Assembly (NCBI GenBank): GCA_033398695.1
Contig: CM065802.1
Location: forward strand, 83,004,096 to 83,068,095
DNA: 64,000 nucleotides
Source of the DNA: Orobanche coerulescens
Lineage: Eukaryota; Streptophyta; Magnoliopsida; Lamiales; Orobanchaceae
Direction of reading: 5' to 3'
Shown here piece by piece: positions 36,289 through 47,864 of the stretch (the stretch's first letter is position 1; each line of letters begins with the position of its first letter). The notes under the pieces are model-generated. The model saw only the letters and a program-made list of their open reading frames with translations, was not told the DNA's origin and did not search any database. Made by a program: the position numbers and the translations under genes.

Positions 36289-38653
36289 TGTAATATCCGG
36301 ATTTATTACGGTGTATTTCATCTGTACTCAAACCCTGTATTATTCGGATTTGTGGTTTTGATTATTGGAGTATGATATTTCTTGCATTGATATCATTGTA
36401 CATAAGTATAGAAGCATGCAAAATTTCTCATGCAAACTCGTGATAGCGCACGCTAAGAATGTATCTTAACGCGCGCTATCGGGCTACTATTAGCGCACGC
36501 TATGCAGATAGGAGTTGCGTGGGCTAAGAACTCAATTATTGAGCGGGACGGCTAGCACATGCGCCAGCCGGGACATGGGTCCGGATAAGATTCCCGCGGA
36601 CGAACTCGGACAATTCTGAAGTCAACTCATATTAGCGCACGCTAAGGAAATCTTAGTAGCGTGCGCTAACTTGTTAAAATGCAGAATATTATAAATGGGA
36701 CAACAACCCATTTTGGCTTACATTTTTCTCGTCCATTCTTCATTCCTGAGAGACCAGAGAGCTGTAATAATACTTCTATACACTTAGAACACATCTTGTT
36801 GGTGTTTATATATTGGTTATCACTTGGGAGTAATCATTGAAGTGGAATAGCACCTTGGAGTAGCATACAACCAACCGGAGTCGGATTCTACCTTACGGTT
36901 CAGTGATTTCATCATATTGAGGTATGTTCAATCTATCTCCAGACTTAGAGTTGGATTCTAACGAATTGGATGATCATGTTAACGAGATATTGATTTTCAT
37001 AGATGAATTATCCAAAGTATATCATGTTTGGAATATTGAGATGATTAAGTCTTAAGTGTCTTGATTATGATCATCATAATTCGAATCTTATTACATTGAA
37101 CAAGTAGAGGAAGCTTCTATCATTGGTGATCCGAATCTAGTAGATGACTTCATAATAATCTTGGACATGACTTTAACATCATTATTGTTAGATAAATCTA
37201 AAGGATTGATCATTGAAGGATTTATCTAGTATAGATGGGACGTTTAACCACTTAAGCCTGATAATATTGATTGATATAGAAGTGTTGATATCAACCGTTA
37301 AGCTTTTCGAATCGTCATATGAAGAATTGTAGTCGAAATGGAATATGGTTTATATGGTATGCATATCCTTGAATCCGAAGTTGTTGTTATCCGTAAGATC
37401 ATTCATAATCGTATGTACATGATATTCATGGAAGTAACATGAAGTATCACGGAAGATTTCATTGTTTCGATCATGGCGAGAACAGTTTACTGCTCAGCAG
37501 TAAACTGCCATGCACAGATAGCGCACGCTAAGCTATATAGATTAACGTGCGCTATTGAGCATGAGTTAGCGTACGCTACGTTTGGTACGTAACGTACGCT
37601 AGGCCATCAGACGAGCCATTCGACTGATCAGTAAAGTACCGACCATACATAGTTAGCGTACGTTAGGCTTTGTTGTTTGCGTGCGCTATCGAGAAGACTT
37701 AACGCACGCTACACAGAGTACTTTGCGTGCGCTAAGCAGTTCAGGCAGATTTCATTTTATGAACTTTTGGCCGTAAATCGAATTGTTAAACATTCGTACG
37801 ACGTGAGATAAATCCTATATCAATTCTTATGTTAAGGTTTGGTCTCGTTACAGGATTGATTGAGGAGGACGACCTTCGAGTGTTCATTTTCGTGGAAGTG
37901 TTGTTCTTGTCTTCAAATCGAGGCAAGTACTTTAATTGTTTTATGTATTGATGTTATACATATTATCGTGTATGTATGTCGTTGTTGTATGTCCACCTCG
38001 TGTTGGTCCGACAGGATCATCGGGGATCTATGCTAGCGTGCGCTGGATCATCGGACGGGTTTTTCCACCACGGGTTGGTCTGACGGGATCATCGTGGGTT
38101 CTAGGCAGTGAACGCTGGATCTACGGAATTACCATGTGTATGTTATGATGTCATGTTGTGATTATCAGTTGTGTATGTCATTTTTGAGTTTCTCGTAGGA
38201 GAAGACTCGTTGGTATTTTTCTTGTCGTTTACGTTATTCGTGAGATATGAATAATATGTTGTGGTACTTGTACTAGCATCGTTGTGCTAACCCCTTCGGG
38301 GGTGAACATTTTGTTTATGTTCAGGATCCAGGAGAGCGGGAAAACAACCACTGGAGCTGCATGACGACGAGGTGCGAGTGATGTTTAGGGTTCATTTGTC
38401 TGTTGTTTATTGGTTATTTCAATAAGTACTCGAGTACGAAGTCATTTGTGATGAATTTGAATTTGGTGATGTATTATTGAGTTCTGTTGAACAATTGTAC
38501 TATTTTTGTATTTGGTCAGAATTGTTGTATCGTAATTCCGTTATTTCCATTTGTTAGTACCTTTTAATGCCTGTTCAATTCTTCAGCCTTGTAAATCCTT
38601 ATGTAAAGGATTTACGGCGCTGTAATATTCCTGAATATATCGGGGGTATTACA
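36289..38653 (+). repeat. Tekay-type LTR 1
   Basis: This 2365-bp LTR starts TGTAATATCCGG and ends TATCGGGGGTATTACA. Two clusters of AGCGCACGCTAA-type palindromes lie at 36440-36675 and 37510-37740. A TTATAAATG box follows the first cluster at 36689. A 10-bp hairpin at 37483-37507 is found only in this LTR copy. Confidence 0.92.
36440..36697 (+). promoter_or_regulatory. Palindrome cluster and TATA-like box of the Tekay-type LTR
   Basis: Repeated half and full sites of TTAGCGCACGCTAA and AACGCGCGCTAT precede TTATAAATGG (36689-36698) by a short distance. The arrangement parallels the CGTACG cluster of the LARD-like LTR and suggests an enhancer. No binding factor is known. Confidence 0.5.
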
Positions 38654-38889
38654 GAATATGGTATCGGAGCTAAGATTATGGATATCTTGGCCGTTGGGTT
38701 AAAATAGGGGTCATTTATATCTTTTGAGGTAACCGGCCGTGAATGACATCACTGCACTGCCTACGTCTTCATGCGAACGGTGGTTGTAAGTTCCTAAACT
38801 CTATCTCGTTCTTTACATGTTGTGTCTCTTTATACTCGAATATTAGAACGATGTTGTTTCCTGTATATTGAGTATTTATGCTTACAGTA
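38654..38889 (+). other. Tekay-type leader and primer-binding site, copy 1
   Basis: TGGTATCGGAGC at 38659-38670 differs from the initiator tRNA-Met primer site TGGTATCAGAGC by one base. The other copy, at about 45922, has the same variant. A short leader follows to the gag start at 38890. Confidence 0.75.
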
Positions 38890-40110
38890 TGTTGAGAGGT
38901 GGACGTGGACGTGGTCGCGGTCGTGGACGCGGACGAAGAAATGCTGAAAGGGAAGCGTCGCCTAATCAAAGCCGGGCCATAGCTCAAAGCGAGCCGCAAC
39001 AATCTATTAATAACAAACCAGATCTCTGTACTGCAGATCCTTCATCAAGTGGTGAACCAGATGACTCGGCCGCCCAAGTCGTGGACCGAATGCAAGTAGC
39101 GGTGGGACTACGGCAGGAGAGAGAGACAGAAGGGATCCCGGACATGGGAAATCGAGGTGACCGGTGGTCGCAAGAGGTGGCGAAGATGCAACCACCCAAA
39201 TTCGACGGTATTTGAGACTCCCACCAGGACCATTGGTTGAAGGAACTGAGAAAATCTTTGCCAATTAATCGCCTGAGATGACCGGAGAGCCTCTATCGCT
39301 CAATATTTTACGATAGGGAAGCATCCGAATGGTGGGAAGCCATCCGGCCCGTAGTCCATGATGCCGATTGACAGAGTTTAGATTGATGATGGAAGCTCGA
39401 TTGCCCTCGTCCCGTGAGGGAAGCCAAAGTTCGGGAGTTTTTCTCCGCCACCTTCCGATGTGCCGTATCCTGTGCGATTAAGACGTTTAACCAACAAATG
39501 GCATTTGTTCGACATCCGGTCGTAATGCATGCGTAAATGATGATCCATTTCGATATGAGAATGAAACCAGAAATCCAGAGGTACATGTCCGGATTTGAAT
39601 GTACCACACTCCGTCAATACCAGGATAAGGCGTTGGCGTATGAGATCAAGGAAGCGGCCATGGAGAAATTTTCTAATCCAAGAAATGAAAGTCTCTCGGT
39701 ACTTTTACAGAGCACAAGAACAGTGGGCCCGTAAGGCCCAAGTCATCCTTTCACTCTTTCAAGAAACCTCCGCACCCGATTAGGAGCGGAAAGAACTTCT
39801 GAGCGACCTCGACTATTACCGATGTTACCAGAAATGCTTTAATCGCTGCGCCCGGGCACTAACGACGGAATTTCACCCTTCCTGACATGACTTGTTATGA
39901 TTGTGGACGTGAGGGACATCGGGCCGTGTTTTGTGAAGAGGCAGCAAAGTCTATTAGAGCCCGTACACCACAAATCCGAGAGGAAGCCAATATCTAACAG
40001 ACGCAGCAAAGTGTTCAGATTCCTCAGAATTTTGGCCGCCGACGAGGCAGAGGACAAAGCGACCGAAATCGGACAAAGAGTGCCCGATCTGCTCCCCCAC
40101 GTCTGAACGA
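38890..40110 (+). pseudogene. Tekay-type gag, copy 1, heavily frameshifted
   Basis: Translation from 38890 gives MLRGGRGRGRGRGRGRR, an RG-rich basic start typical of this lineage. It continues to a stop near 39215. After that the frame changes repeatedly through 1-2 bp gains and losses relative to the second copy. The zinc knuckle is still readable near 39890 as CYDCGREGHRAVFC. Gag would form the particle and bind RNA. The clustered small differences sit mostly at CAG/CTG sites and may include sequencing error, so the true state of this gene is uncertain. Confidence 0.8.
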
Positions 40111-40111
40111 G

Positions 40112-40561
40112 ATGATGAGGACAGACGATCGTGATGTCTTGTCGCATCGTGCAATGGCCCGCATCCTTTCCCAGCCATTTAGCGTTTTTTTGGATACAGT
40201 AGCTACGCATTCTTTTTTATCTTTGTCTTGTGTAAGTCGTTTGAATATTTCCGGTTTTGTTACTTGTGAACCTTATGTTGTTGGTTTTGCGAGTGGAGTG
40301 TTGATTGTCGGAAATTTAGAAACTAGAAATTTCCTGTATCATTTGGAGGCGAGTGGCTCTCAAATCGATCGTGATAGAAATGCAAGGAGACGACTGATAC
40401 TCGGAGACGATTGGCTTAATCGATATGGAGCAATTGTAAACTACCGAAGGAGGAATATCTCACCGATCACGACGATGGTTCCGAAATATTGTTCAAGGGT
40501 GGAAACCGAAGCTCAGAAAATTGATCAAGGCGATGAAAGTCGCCAAATTGTTGAAATGTAA
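40112..40561 (+). pseudogene. Tekay-type protease, copy 1, damaged
   Basis: The region corresponds to the aspartic protease that cuts the polyprotein. Where copy 2 has the catalytic LFDTGATHSF, this copy reads FLDTVATHSF, so the glycine after DT is lost and the site would not work. Downstream ILGDDWLNRYGAIVNYRRR matches the usual C-terminal part. The segment is open for 149 codons but is out of frame with its neighbours. Confidence 0.72.
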
Positions 40562-40599
40562 TGTACTGTGCATCGGTGTTATGCAATGAAGAAAGAAGA

Positions 40600-41859
40600 C
40601 GAAATTGTGGAACTTTCATCCATTCATATTGTGAACGAATTTCGGATGTATTTCTGACGAGTTACGGACTACCTCCACGAAGGGATGTAGAATTTACCAT
40701 TGAGTGGAACCCGAGCTACACCAATTTCTAAGGCGCCGTATCGTATGGCACCTACCGAGATGTACGAATCAAGAAGCAATCGGAGGAGTTCTTGGATAAG
40801 GGCTATATTCGTGCAAGCGTTTCACCCCGGGAGCGCCGGTTCTTTTGTCCGAAAGAAGGATGGATCGCCCATTTGTGTATTGACTATCGAGAGCTGAACA
40901 AGATGACGATTAAGAACAAATATCCGTTGCCACGGATTGATGATCTGTTTGACCAGTTGCAAGGGGCAATAGTATTTTCTAAAATCGATCTGAGATCAGG
41001 ATATCATCAGCTGAGGATTAAGGAATCTGATGTTCCGAAATTAGCGTTCAGAACTCGCTACGGACATTATGAGTTTGTAGTAATGCCGTTTGGTCTCACT
41101 AACGCACCTGCTGTATTTATGCAATTGATGAACCGTGTGTTCATTGAATTTTTGGATAAATTTGTGGTCGTGTTCATTGATGACATTCTGGTGTATTCTA
41201 AGAGCCCGGAAGAACATGCGCAGCATTTGCGGATTGTATTGGAACTTTTGAGAAACGAGCAATTGTACGCCAAACTTTCTAAGTGTGAATTCTGGCTAAA
41301 GGAAGTAATGTTCCTCGGCCATGTGGTGTCAGCTAAAGGAGTCCGAGTAGATCCTCAGAAGATCGAAGCAATTATGGATTGGAAGCCTCCAAAGAACGTG
41401 AAAGAAGTCCGAAGCTTCTTAGGACTTGCTGGATACTATCGTCGATTCGTGGAAGGGTTTTCTAAAATCTCCCGCCCACTTACTCGACTCCTGCAGAAAA
41501 CCCAAAAGTTTGAGTGGAATGAGTTGTGTCAGTTTAGCTTTGATGAATTGAAGAAGAGATTGACGACGGCACCGATTCTATCACTTCCACAGGGAACTGA
41601 AGGATTTATAGTTTACAGTGATGCTTCGAACCAAGGACTTGGGTGCGTGTTGATGCAGAATGATAAGGTGATCGCTTATGCGTCACGACAACTGAAACTG
41701 TATGAAGTAAATTACCCAACACATGATTTGGAGCTAGCAGCAGTGGTTTTTGCTTTGAAGATCTGGAGGCATTATCTGTACGGGACTCACTGTCAGATCT
41801 TTACGGATCATAAGAGTCTCAAGTACATATTCAGTCAGAAAGAATTAAACATGCGGTAA
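40600..41859 (+). pseudogene. Tekay-type reverse transcriptase-RNase H, copy 1
   Basis: A reading frame is open from 40792 for 355 codons. It has RT motifs [42 protein letters not shown] and the catalytic [14 protein letters not shown] (the YxDD box is FIDD). The RNase H part begins with [11 protein letters not shown] and [14 protein letters not shown] at 41857-41859 ends it, after NMR, though the same frame continues as the RNase H end and integrase. The N-terminal RT (40600-40790) is shifted by small indels that copy 2 lacks. The enzyme copies element RNA into DNA. Here one nonsense codon and upstream shifts block it. The same TAA occurs in copy 2. Confidence 0.88.
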
Positions 41860-43515
41860 AGAAGATGGTTAGAACTGATTAAGGACTATGACTTGGAGAT
41901 TTTATATCATCCAGGCAAAGCGAATGTAGTGGCCGATGCACTTAGCCGCAAGCCTGTTTCTATTCAGATGCTGGAGACGCTGACCTCCCAACTTAGCCTT
42001 CAACGAGAGATGATTCGTGAAGGAATTGAGGTATGGTTACAAAGAGTCCAAGGACAACTGTGCGTGATGGAAATAACTTCATCATTAACCGAAGGAATCA
42101 AATCTAGACTGGCAGATGATCCTCTGATGATTCGGTTACGTGATGAAGTGATCAAAGGAAAGGCCCCCGGATTCATAATTCATGATGATGGAGTTTTGAG
42201 ATTTCAGAACCGACTCTGCGTTCCCGATGTTGATGTTCTGAAACAGACGATTATGAAGGAAGCTCACAGTTCGCCCTACTCTATCCACCCGGGCACCAGT
42301 AAAATGTATAAGGACTTGAAGCAGAATTTCTGGTGGGGCAACATGAAGAAAGATGTAGCGGACTATGTTTCTAAATGCTTGACGTGTCAGCAGGTTAAGA
42401 TCGAGCACCATCGGCCTGCCGGAATGTTGAAACCACTCCCGATTCCTGAATGGAAGTGGGAGGACATATCGATGGACTTTATCACTAATATGCCGAGAAC
42501 CAGGACAGGAATGAACATGATTTGGGTGATAGTTGATCGTTTAACCAAATCAGCTAATTTTCTAGGCATTAAGGACACGTGGGGACCAGAGAGGTTGGCA
42601 CGAGTATTTATTTCAGAGATAGTTCGATTGCATGGTACGCTGAAGACCATTGTTTCTGATCGAGACAGCCGTTTTGTGTCTCACTTCTGGAAAGCAGTTC
42701 ATAAGGCCTTGGGGACCGAATTGAACTTCAGCACAGCTTATCACCCGCAGACTGACAGACAATCCGAGAGGACCATTCAAACGGTGGAAGATATGTTGAG
42801 GGCTTGTGCCTTAGATTGGTCAAACGATTGGGAAGTTCATCTACCGTTGATTGAATTTACCTACAACAATAGTTGGCATGCTTCCATTAAGATGGCACCG
42901 TTTGAGGCATTATACGGAAGGAGATGCAGATCGCCCCTATGCTGGGACAATTCATCGGACTTGATCGGAACAGAACCAGAGTTGATCGTGCATACTCGAG
43001 AGAAGATAGCCTTGATTCGTAAAAGGCTGTTGACCGCCCAGAGTCGCCAGAAATCCTATGCGGACGTACGTCGTCGCCCATTGGAGTTAAGTACTGGAGA
43101 CCACGTACTTTTGAAGGTTTCTCCTACTCGGGGAATCTTTCGTTTTGGAAGGAAAGGAAAGTTGAGTCCGAGATATATCGGACCATTTGAGATCCTCGAG
43201 AGAGTTGGGGAGTTGGCATACAGATTGGCATTGCCGCCGTCATTGTGCCATGTTCATAACGTGTTCCACGTATCCCAGTTACGGAGGTATATACCAGATC
43301 CCAGTCATATCATTGATTTCGGCGAGATCGAAGTCGCACAGGATGGGACGTTTGAAGAAAGACCGGTCAAGATACTCGAGAGTCGAGTTAAACAGCTGAG
43401 GAACAAACCAATCGTTTTGGTCAAAGTTCAATGGTCACGTCACGGAATGGAAGAAGCCACCTGGGAAGCAGAAGCTGATATGAAGTCTAGATATCCCGAG
43501 TTATTTTCGTCTTGA
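41860..43515 (+). CDS. Tekay-type integrase with chromodomain, copy 1 (open segment)
   Basis: This segment is open for 540 codons from 41893 in the same frame as the RT, directly after the TAA. It begins with the RNase H end ([15 protein letters not shown]). Next come the HHCC zinc finger (HPGTSKMYKDL then CLTCQQVK, about residues 135-180) and the DDE core: D in WVIVDRLTKS, D in IVSDRDSRF, E in QSERTIQT. The YHPQTDRQSE stretch has R where G is usual. A GPFEILERVGELAYRLALP module follows, then a C-terminal chromodomain-like end (VKVQWSRHGMEEATWEAE). The domain inserts element DNA, with the chromodomain guiding it to heterochromatin. It has no start of its own, being part of a polyprotein. Confidence 0.88.
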   Translation, partial: RRWLELIKDYDLEILYHPGKANVVADALSRKPVSIQMLETLTSQLSLQREMIREGIEVWLQRVQGQLCVMEITSSLTEGIKSRLADDPLMIRLRDEVIKGKAPGFIIHDDGVLRFQNRLCVPDVDVLKQTIMKEAHSSPYSIHPGTSKMYKDLKQNFWWGNMKKDVADYVSKCLTCQQVKIEHHRPAGMLKPLPIPEWKWEDISMDFITNMPRTRTGMNMIWVIVDRLTKSANFLGIKDTWGPERLARVFISEIVRLHGTLKTIVSDRDSRFVSHFWKAVHKALGTELNFSTAYHPQTDRQSERTIQTVEDMLRACALDWSNDWEVHLPLIEFTYNNSWHASIKMAPFEALYGRRCRSPLCWDNSSDLIGTEPELIVHTREKIALIRKRLLTAQSRQKSYADVRRRPLELSTGDHVLLKVSPTRGIFRFGRKGKLSPRYIGPFEILERVGELAYRLALPPSLCHVHNVFHVSQLRRYIPDPSHIIDFGEIEVAQDGTFEERPVKILESRVKQLRNKPIVLVKVQWSRHGMEEATWEAEADMKSRYPELFSS

Positions 43516-43550
43516 GTTTCGGGACGAAACTCCTTTTTAGTAGGAGAGTA

Positions 43551-45916
43551 TGTAATATCCGGATTTATTACGGTGTATTTAATCTGTACTCAAACCCTGT
43601 ATTATTCGGATTTGTGGTTTTGATTATTGGAGTATGATATTTCTTGCATTGATATCATTGTACATAAGTATAGAAGCATGCAAAATTTCTCATGCAAACT
43701 CGTGATAGCGTACGCTAAGAATGTATCTTAACGTGCGCTATCGGGCTACTATTAGCGCACGCTATGCAGATAGGAGTTGTGTGCGCTAAGAACTCAATTA
43801 TTGAGCGGGACGGCTAGCACATGCGCCAGCCGGGACATGGGTCCGGATAAGATTCCCGCGGACGAACCCGGACAATTCTAAAGTCAACTCATATTAGCGC
43901 ACGCTAAGGAAATCTTAGTAGCGTGCGCTAACTTGTTAAAATGCAGAATATTATAAATGGGACAACAACCCGTTTTGGCTTACATTTTTCTCGTCCATTC
44001 TTCATTCCTGAGAGACCAGAGAGCTGTAATAATACTTCTATATACTTAGAACACATCTTGTTGGTGTTTATATATTGGTTATCACTTGGGAGTAATCATT
44101 GAAGTGGAATAGCACCTTGGAGTAGCATACAACCAATCGGAGTCGGATTCTACCTTACGGTTCAATGATTTCATCATATTGAGGTATGTTCAATCTATCT
44201 CCAGACTTAGAGTTGGATTCTAACGAATTGGATGATCATGTTAACGAGATATTTATTTTCATAGATGAATTATCCAAAGTATATCATGTTTGGAATATTG
44301 AGATGATTAAGTCTTAAGTGCCTTGATTATGATCATCATAATTCGAATCTTATTACATTGAACAAGTAGAGGAAGCTTCTATCATTGGTGATCCGAATCT
44401 AGTAGATGACTTCATAATAATCTTGGACTTGACTTTAACATCATTATTGTTAGATAAATCTAAAGGATTGATCATTGAAGGATTTATCTAGTATAGATGG
44501 GACGTTTAACCACTTAGGCATGATAATATTGATTGATATAGAAGTGTTGATATCAACCGTTAAGCTTTTCGAATCGTCATATGAAGAATTGTAGTCGAAA
44601 TGGAATATGGTTTATATGGTATGCATATCCTTGAATCCGAAGTTGTTGTTATCCGTAAGATCATTCATAATCGTATGTACATGATATTCATGGAAGTAAC
44701 ATGAAGTATCACAGAAGATTTCATTGTTTCGATCATGGCGAGAACAGTTCTTGCTCGTGAAAGCGCCATGCGAATAGCGCACGCTAAGCTATATAGATTA
44801 ACGTGCGCTATTGAGCATGAGTTAGCGTACGCTACGTTTGGTACGTAACGTACGCTAGGCCATCAGACGAGCGAGTCGACAGATCAGTGAAGTACCGACC
44901 ATACATAGTTAGCGTACGTTAGGCTTTGTTTTTTGCGTGCGCTATCGAGCAGACTTAACGCACGCTACACAGAGTACTTAGCGTGCGCTAAGCAGTTCAG
45001 GCAGATTTCATTTTATGAACTTTTGGCCGTAAATCGAATTGTTAAACATTCGTACGACGTGAGATAAATCCTATATCATTTCTTTTGTTAAGGTTTGGTC
45101 TCGTTACGGGATTGATTGAGGAGGACGACCTTCGAGTGTTCATTTTCGTGGAAGTGTTGTTCTTGTCTTCAAATCGAGGCAAGTACTTTAATTGTTTTAT
45201 GTATTGATGTTATACATATAATTGTGCATGTATGCCGTTGTTGTATGTCCACCTCGTGTTGGTCCGACAGGATCATCGGGGGATCTATGCTAGCGTGCGC
45301 TGGATCATCGGACGGGTTTTTCCACCACGGGTTGGTCTGACGGGATCATCGTGGGTTCTAGGCAGTGAACGCTGGATCTACGGAATTACCATGTGTATGT
45401 TATGATATCATGTTGTGATTATCAGTTGTGTATGTCATTTTTGAGTTTCTCGTAGGAGAAGACTCGTTGGTATTTTTCTTGTCATTTACGTTATTCGTGA
45501 GATATGAATAATATGTTGTGGTACTTGTACTAGCATCGTTGTGCTAACCCCTTCGGGGGTGAACATTTTGTTTATGTTCAGGATCCAAGAGAGCGGGAAA
45601 ACAACCACTGGAGCTGCATGACGACGAGGGTGCAGAGTGATGTTTCGACCGGGTTCATTTGTTTGTTGTTTATTGGTTATTTCACTAAGTACTCGAGTAC
45701 GAAGTCATTTGTGATGAATTTGAATTTGGTGATGTATTATTGAGTTCTGTTGAACAATTGTACTATTTTTGTATTTTGTCAGAATTGTTGTATCGTAATT
45801 CCGTTATTTCCATTTGTTAGTACCTTTTAATGCCTGTTCAATTCTTCAGCCTTGTAAATCCTTATGTAAAGGATTTACGGCGCTGTAATATTCCTGAATA
45901 TATCGGGGGTGTTACA
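43551..45916 (+). repeat. Tekay-type LTR 2, shared by both bodies
   Basis: This 2366-bp LTR is preceded by the purine tract TAGTAGGAGAGTA. It serves as the 3' LTR of body 1 and the 5' LTR of body 2, and has no TSD of its own. It differs from LTRs 1 and 3 at a few sites, including the hairpin position near 44746-44770 and CAG/CTG sites near 44875. Confidence 0.92.
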
Positions 45917-46151
45917 GAATATGGTATCGGAGCTAAGATTATGGATATCTTGGCCGTTGGGTTAAAATAGGGGTCATTTATATCTTTTGAGGTAACCGGC
46001 CGTGAATGACATCACTGCACTGCCTACGTCTTCATGCGAACGGTGGTTGTAAGTTCCTAAACTCTATCTCGTTCTTTACATGTTGTGTCTCTTTATACTC
46101 GAATATTAGAACGATGTTGTTTCCTGTATATTGAGTATTTATGCTTACAGT
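45917..46151 (+). other. Tekay-type leader and primer-binding site, copy 2
   Basis: TGGTATCGGAGC at about 45922-45933 is identical to the variant in copy 1. The leader is almost identical too. Confidence 0.75.
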
Positions 46152-47141
46152 ATGTTGAGAGGCGGACGTGGACGTGGCTGCGGTCGTGGACGCGGACGAA
46201 GAAATGCTGAAAGGGAAGCGTCGCCTTCTAATCAGGCTAGTCATAGCTCAGGCGAGCCGCAACAATCTATTAATAACGAACCAGATCCTGCTGTACCAGA
46301 GATCCTTCGTCAAGTGGTGAACCAGATGACTCAGTTCGCCCAAGTCGTGGACCGAATGCAAGTAGCGGTGGGACTACAGCAGGGAGAGAGACAGCAAGGG
46401 ATCCCAGACATGGGAAATCGAGGTGACCGGTGGCTGCAAGAGGTGGCGAAGATGCAACCACCCAAATTCGACGGTATTTCTGAGACTCCCACCTGGGACC
46501 ATTGGTTGAAGGAACTGGAGAAAATCTTTGCTGGAATTAACTGCCCAGACGACCGGAGAGCCCTTATCGCTCAATATTTTCTGATAGGGGAAGCATCCGA
46601 ATGGTGGGAGGCCATCCGGCCTGTAGACCATGATGCCGATTGGACAGAGTTTAGATTGATGATGGAAGCTCAGTATTTCCCTCGTCCTGTGAGGGAAGCC
46701 AAAGTTCGGGAGTTTTTCTCCGCTCAGCCTTATGATGTGCCAGTATCCCACGCGATTAAGACGTTTAACCAATAGCTGGCATTTGTTCGACATCTGGTCA
46801 GAACAGATGCAGAAATGATGATCCATTTCGATATGAGAATGAAACCAGAAATCCAGAGGTACATGTCCGGATTTGAATGTACCACACTCCGTCAATACCA
46901 GGATAAGGCGTTGGCGTATGAGATCAAGGAAGCAGCCATGGAGAAATTTTCTAATCCAAGAAAGAAAGTCTCTGTACTTTTACGAGCACAAGAACAGTGG
47001 GCCCCGTAAGGCCCAGTCATCCTTTCACTCTTTCAAGAAACCTCCGCACCCAGCTAGGAGCGGAAAGAACTTGAGCGACCTCGACTATTACCGATGTTAC
47101 CAGAAATGCTTTAACTGCGCCAGACGGGCACTATCGACTAA
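46152..47141 (+). pseudogene. Tekay-type gag, copy 2
   Basis: From 46152 the frame reads MLRGGRGRGCGRGRGRR and runs through the gag core (PTWDHWLKELEKIF, EWWEAIRPVDHDADW, YFPRPVREAKVREFF) to a TAG at 46773-46775. It continues in the same frame (VRTDAEMMIHFDMRMKP) to about 46965, where it shifts. Copy 1 has CAA-type sequence at the stop position, so the TAG is probably a C-to-T change. This copy is far less scrambled than gag in copy 1 and is the better guide to the family. Confidence 0.85.
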
Positions 47142-47804
47142 TTGCCCCTTCCTGCCATGACTTGTTTTGATTGTGGACGTGAGGGACATCGGGCCGTGTT
47201 TTGTGAAGAGGCCGCAAAGTCTTTTAGAGCCCGTACACCACAGCCCGGTAAGGGAAGCCTTGATATCCAACAGACGCAGCAAAGTGTTCAGATGCCTCAG
47301 AATTTTGGCCGCGGACGAGGCAGAGGAAAATGGGACCGAAAGGGGACATCGAGTGCCGGATCTTCTCCCCCACGTCTGTACGAGATGAGGAGGACAGACG
47401 ATCAGGATGTCTTTGTCGTGCACTTGTCGAGATCCTTTCCCGGCCGGCTAAGCGTTTTATTCGATACAGGAGCTACGCATTCTTTTATATCTTTGTCTTG
47501 TGTAAGTCATTTGAATATTTCCGGTTTTCATACTTGTGAACCTTATGTTGTTGGTTTACCGAGTGGAGAGAGGATTGTCGGAAATTTAGAAACTAGAAAT
47601 TTCCCTGTATCATTTGGAGGCAGAGGGTGGCTCTCAAATCTGATCGTGATAGAAATGCAAGGAGACGACCTGATACTCGGAGACGATTGGCTTAATCGAT
47701 ATGGAGCAATTGTAAACTACCGAAGGAGGAATATCTCACTGATCGCTGACGATGGTTCCGAAATATTGTTCGAAGGGTGGAAACCGGGAAGCTCAGAAAA
47801 TTGA
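47142..47804 (+). pseudogene. Tekay-type zinc knuckle and protease, copy 2
   Basis: The segment is open for 220 codons. The zinc knuckle CFDCGREGHRAVFC sits at residues 8-21. A GRGRGRGK linker is followed by the aspartic protease with the intact catalytic LFDTGATHSFIS (about residue 107) and ILGDDWLNRYGAIVNY near the end. Gag zinc knuckle and protease are joined as usual in this lineage. The frame is interrupted on both sides, so it is not translated as part of a full polyprotein. Confidence 0.85.
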
Positions 47805-47864
47805 TCAAGGCGATGAAAGCCGCCAAATTGTTGAAACAGGTCAGCACTGCATCGGTGTTATGCA

